From the NCBI GenBank assembly GCA_031269205.1, contig JAISZM010000172.1, positions 1 through 8,625 of the forward strand: DNA of 8,625 bases, written 5' to 3'. Positions 6,793 to 8,625 of the stretch are shown here, piece by piece (the first letter of the stretch is position 1; each line of letters opens with the position of its first letter). The notes beneath the pieces are model-generated. The model was given only the letters and a program-made list of their open reading frames with translations. It did no database searches and was not told the DNA's origin. This DNA is from Eubacteriales Family XIII. Incertae Sedis bacterium. Lineage in GTDB: Bacteria > Bacillota > Clostridia > Peptostreptococcales > Anaerovoracaceae. The position numbers and the translations under genes were made by a program.

Positions 6793-7824
6793 TCAGCGCC
6801 ACGTCTCCGTCTTCTTCAGTATCTCATCGAACGGCCTCACCGCGTCAGACGCGCCGTTCCCCGACAGGCTGTACGCCGCAATGGCCGAGGCCGCGTCGAG
6901 CGATCTCCTCAGATCCCATCCCTGGTAGGCTCCGTAGAGCACGCCGACGGCGAAGGCGTCGCCCGCGCCCACGCACGACGCGATGAAGCCGTCGGGGACC
7001 TTCAGCGACGGTATCGATATATACTCGCCCGTCTCCGCGTCGTAGGCCGCGGACAGTTCCGGCATGTGGACGACCGTCCACCTGCGGACGCCCTTCGACG
7101 CGAGATCACGCACGCATTCCTCTATGTTTTTTTCGATGAGCGCCGTACCGTCGCGTATGTCTATGCCCGCCGTGCGCCCCGCCTCGAATTCGTTCATAAC
7201 GCAGTAGTCCGCGTACTTCAGCGCGGGCGGCACTATGGCGGCGTACCTGTCCGAATCCTCGCTGACCACGTCGATGGACGTGGCTATGCCGTGCGCCCGC
7301 GCGTCCGCGAGCACGCGGCAGAGCGCCGTGCCGTACTCGGGGTCGGGCGCGTCGAGCCCATCGAGAAGCAGGATGTAACCGACGTGCAGTATGTCCGCCT
7401 TCATGCGGTCGAAGTCGAAGTAGGACGGCGCGAGTTCCGCGTTGGAACCCATGAAGGTGAAGAAGGTGCGCGAACCGTCGGGCGCTGTGAAGACGTCCGT
7501 GAAGGCCGTTTCCCCGCGCCTTTCGACGAAGCCCGTATCCACGGACGGGTACTCCTCGTAGGCGCCGAGGATCAGATCCCCTTTCTCGTCGTCTCCGACG
7601 AGCCCGAGCACCTTCACCGGCACAGAGGGATCGAGCTTGGCAAGGTCGATGGCGCAGTTGTTCACGAGTCCCCCGAGGGCGTACCGCTGGCCCAGAACCT
7701 TCGCGAGCGCTCCTTCGGTGGGCCACGTGTGTACCGTCTTGAGGTGGTCGACTATGAGGTTGCCCGCAAAGGCTATCCCGTCGCCCCTCTCTGTCACGCC
7801 GCCCGCGCTGTCCGCATTGCCCAC
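6793..7824 (-). CDS. PfkB/ribokinase-family carbohydrate kinase
   Basis: A 343-residue cytosolic sugar kinase that transfers phosphate from ATP to a sugar hydroxyl. Asp26 in AGNLIVDHL is the usual substrate-binding Asp, the first PfkB signature region is LGGLVNNCAIDLAKL (50-64), and the second carries GAGDAF (286-291) with catalytic base Asp289 and the anion-hole glycines. The protein is slightly longer than ribokinase, with a polar N-terminal extension of about 15 residues. The start is GTG at 7824 with GAGGAGG (7833-7839) 8 nt upstream, overlapping the end of the isomerase gene; only 3 nt separate the two genes, so translation is probably coupled. Between an aldose-ketose isomerase and a ketose-phosphate-type dehydrogenase, it most likely phosphorylates the ketose made by the isomerase. 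The exact sugar cannot be told from the sequence. Confidence 0.9.
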   Translation of the reverse strand: MGNADSAGGVTERGDGIAFAGNLIVDHLKTVHTWPTEGALAKVLGQRYALGGLVNNCAIDLAKLDPSVPVKVLGLVGDDEKGDLILGAYEEYPSVDTGFVERRGETAFTDVFTAPDGSRTFFTFMGSNAELAPSYFDFDRMKADILHVGYILLLDGLDAPDPEYGTALCRVLADARAHGIATSIDVVSEDSDRYAAIVPPALKYADYCVMNEFEAGRTAGIDIRDGTALIEKNIEECVRDLASKGVRRWTVVHMPELSAAYDAETGEYISIPSLKVPDGFIASCVGAGDAFAVGVLYGAYQGWDLRRSLDAASAIAAYSLSGNGASDAVRPFDEILKKTETWR

Positions 7825-7827
7825 GCG

Positions 7828-8625
7828 TCAGTCCTCCTCGTCTCCGAGCAGCAGGGATACGACATAGTAGTCGAGTTTTTCGAAATTCTGCTCCGCGACG
7901 CATTGCGCTTGGAATCCGTAGTCGAACCTCTTCACCTTCTTCAGCAGTTTTTCGAAGATCTTCTTGCTGTTGATGATGTGCCGGTACTGGTCGTCCGCGG
8001 GCTGCGTGCGCATCGTCTTCACGTCGAGACCTACGCATTCGCCCTTTTCGCCGAAATCGTTCTCGTACAGCACCTTGACCTGATTGAAGCCGGAGCGCAG
8101 ATTCTCGACGCCGAAGCTCTTGTCCTGATCGTAGCGTATCCCGTTCTGATCGTTCAGGTGGACGCCCCAGAGTTTGCCCCAGGCTATGGCGAAGGCCATG
8201 TCGGCGGCGGGGTCGAGTCCGGCCATGATCGAGTGCGCGCTCTCTATGCAGACGCCGACGCGCGACGGGTCGACCGTTTCGGCCGCGACCGCGAGCGCGT
8301 GCCCGCACGTGCCACAGTAACTGCGGTCTATCGGCTCGTTCGGCTTCGGCTCGATGAGTATCTTGACGCCCTTGTCGTACTCGAGTATCGTGTTGAAGGC
8401 GTCGCGCATCTTCCGTATCTTCTCGACGGGATTCTTGCTCTCCGCGCTGAGCGTGCCCTCGCGCGCGAGCCAGAGCTGAACCTTGTCCGTGCCGAGCGCC
8501 CGCGCGATGTCGACGGATCTGAGCGAACGCCAGACCGCAAACTCGTAGTCCTCGTCGAGACTCGCCGTGTAGCCGCCGTCGTTCGTGCGCTTGTCGAACC
8601 AGAGCCGCGGCGCGACAAACTCCGC
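7828..8625 (-). CDS. Xylose-isomerase-like TIM-barrel sugar isomerase, C-terminal 265 residues (cut by right edge)
   Basis: The frame is open to the right edge, so the N-terminal part, including the region of the xylose isomerase catalytic His54, is missing; the in-frame ATG at 8409 is internal. The fragment follows the class I (Streptomyces-type) xylose isomerase motif by motif: LWLAREG (51-57), EPKPNEP (92-98, metal ligand Glu92), CIESAHS (126-132, Glu128 and His131), NGIRYDQDKSFG with Asp166 and Asp168, and GLDVKTMR (199-206, Asp201). Where that enzyme has Asp245 in HIDLN, this one has His156 in GVHLN. A CxxC (Cys104, Cys107) lies in the loop before GHALA. Expected role: metal-dependent aldose-ketose isomerisation as the first step before the kinase 3 nt downstream. 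The family is secure; the substrate is probably not xylose itself. Confidence 0.88.
   Translation of the reverse strand, partial: AEFVAPRLWFDKRTNDGGYTASLDEDYEFAVWRSLRSVDIARALGTDKVQLWLAREGTLSAESKNPVEKIRKMRDAFNTILEYDKGVKILIEPKPNEPIDRSYCGTCGHALAVAAETVDPSRVGVCIESAHSIMAGLDPAADMAFAIAWGKLWGVHLNDQNGIRYDQDKSFGVENLRSGFNQVKVLYENDFGEKGECVGLDVKTMRTQPADDQYRHIINSKKIFEKLLKKVKRFDYGFQAQCVAEQNFEKLDYYVVSLLLGDEED

Noticed and set aside
7106..8308. A 400-codon minus-strand frame crossing the kinase and isomerase genes.
   Set aside because: Its product is an Arg/Gly/Ala-rich low-complexity string from an alternate frame of GC-rich genes, and both motif-bearing proteins use the other frames.
1..8625. CRISPR arrays, insertion sequences, phage genes, tRNA or rRNA genes.
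   Set aside because: No spaced repeat array, transposase or integrase motif, or cloverleaf-like sequence was seen on either strand.

Overview
The window is one face of a carbohydrate-use region: every gene I can support reads on the minus strand, so the biological order runs from the right edge to the left. It holds eight genes, of which the first and last are cut by the window edges. Strong AGGAGG-type ribosome binding sites precede nearly all genes, one promoter matches the housekeeping sigma consensus almost perfectly, and the solute-binding protein is a lipoprotein on an acidic tether. Together with fairly GC-rich coding sequence, this suggests a Bacillota (clostridial) bacterium, probably uncultured. 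That assignment is inference; no rRNA or marker gene is present.

Module 1 (8625 to about 5403) encodes a xylose-isomerase-like TIM-barrel protein (N-terminus outside the window), a PfkB/ribokinase-family sugar kinase starting at GTG, and a SorE/YggP-like zinc-type polyol- or sugar-phosphate dehydrogenase starting at TTG. Spacing is tight (3 and 24 nt), and the run ends at a stem-loop with a U-tract. The natural reading is aldose to ketose, ketose to ketose phosphate, then oxidation or reduction of the phosphate. The actual sugar cannot be read from the sequence.

Module 2 (about 5400 to 1) starts at a TTGCAC-17-TATAAT promoter. It encodes a double-cassette sugar ABC ATPase (RbsA/MglA type), its RbsC-type permease (ATGA overlap), a lipoprotein sugar-binding protein, a sugar phosphate isomerase/epimerase-like TIM-barrel protein, and the first 12 codons of a Gfo/Idh/MocA-type oxidoreductase that runs off the left edge. 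GC-rich stem-loops flank the binding-protein gene on both sides. The leader before the ATPase gene holds a possible 18-codon ORF.

The most notable anomaly is in the binding-protein gene. Its well-placed start codon and the mature protein lie in different frames, with the break at a short CT repeat inside the signal-peptide region. It is either a sequence error, a mutation, or a slippage switch. I see no phage, transposon, CRISPR, tRNA or rRNA. The region looks like a sugar uptake and catabolism locus of unknown substrate rather than a wholly new kind of system.
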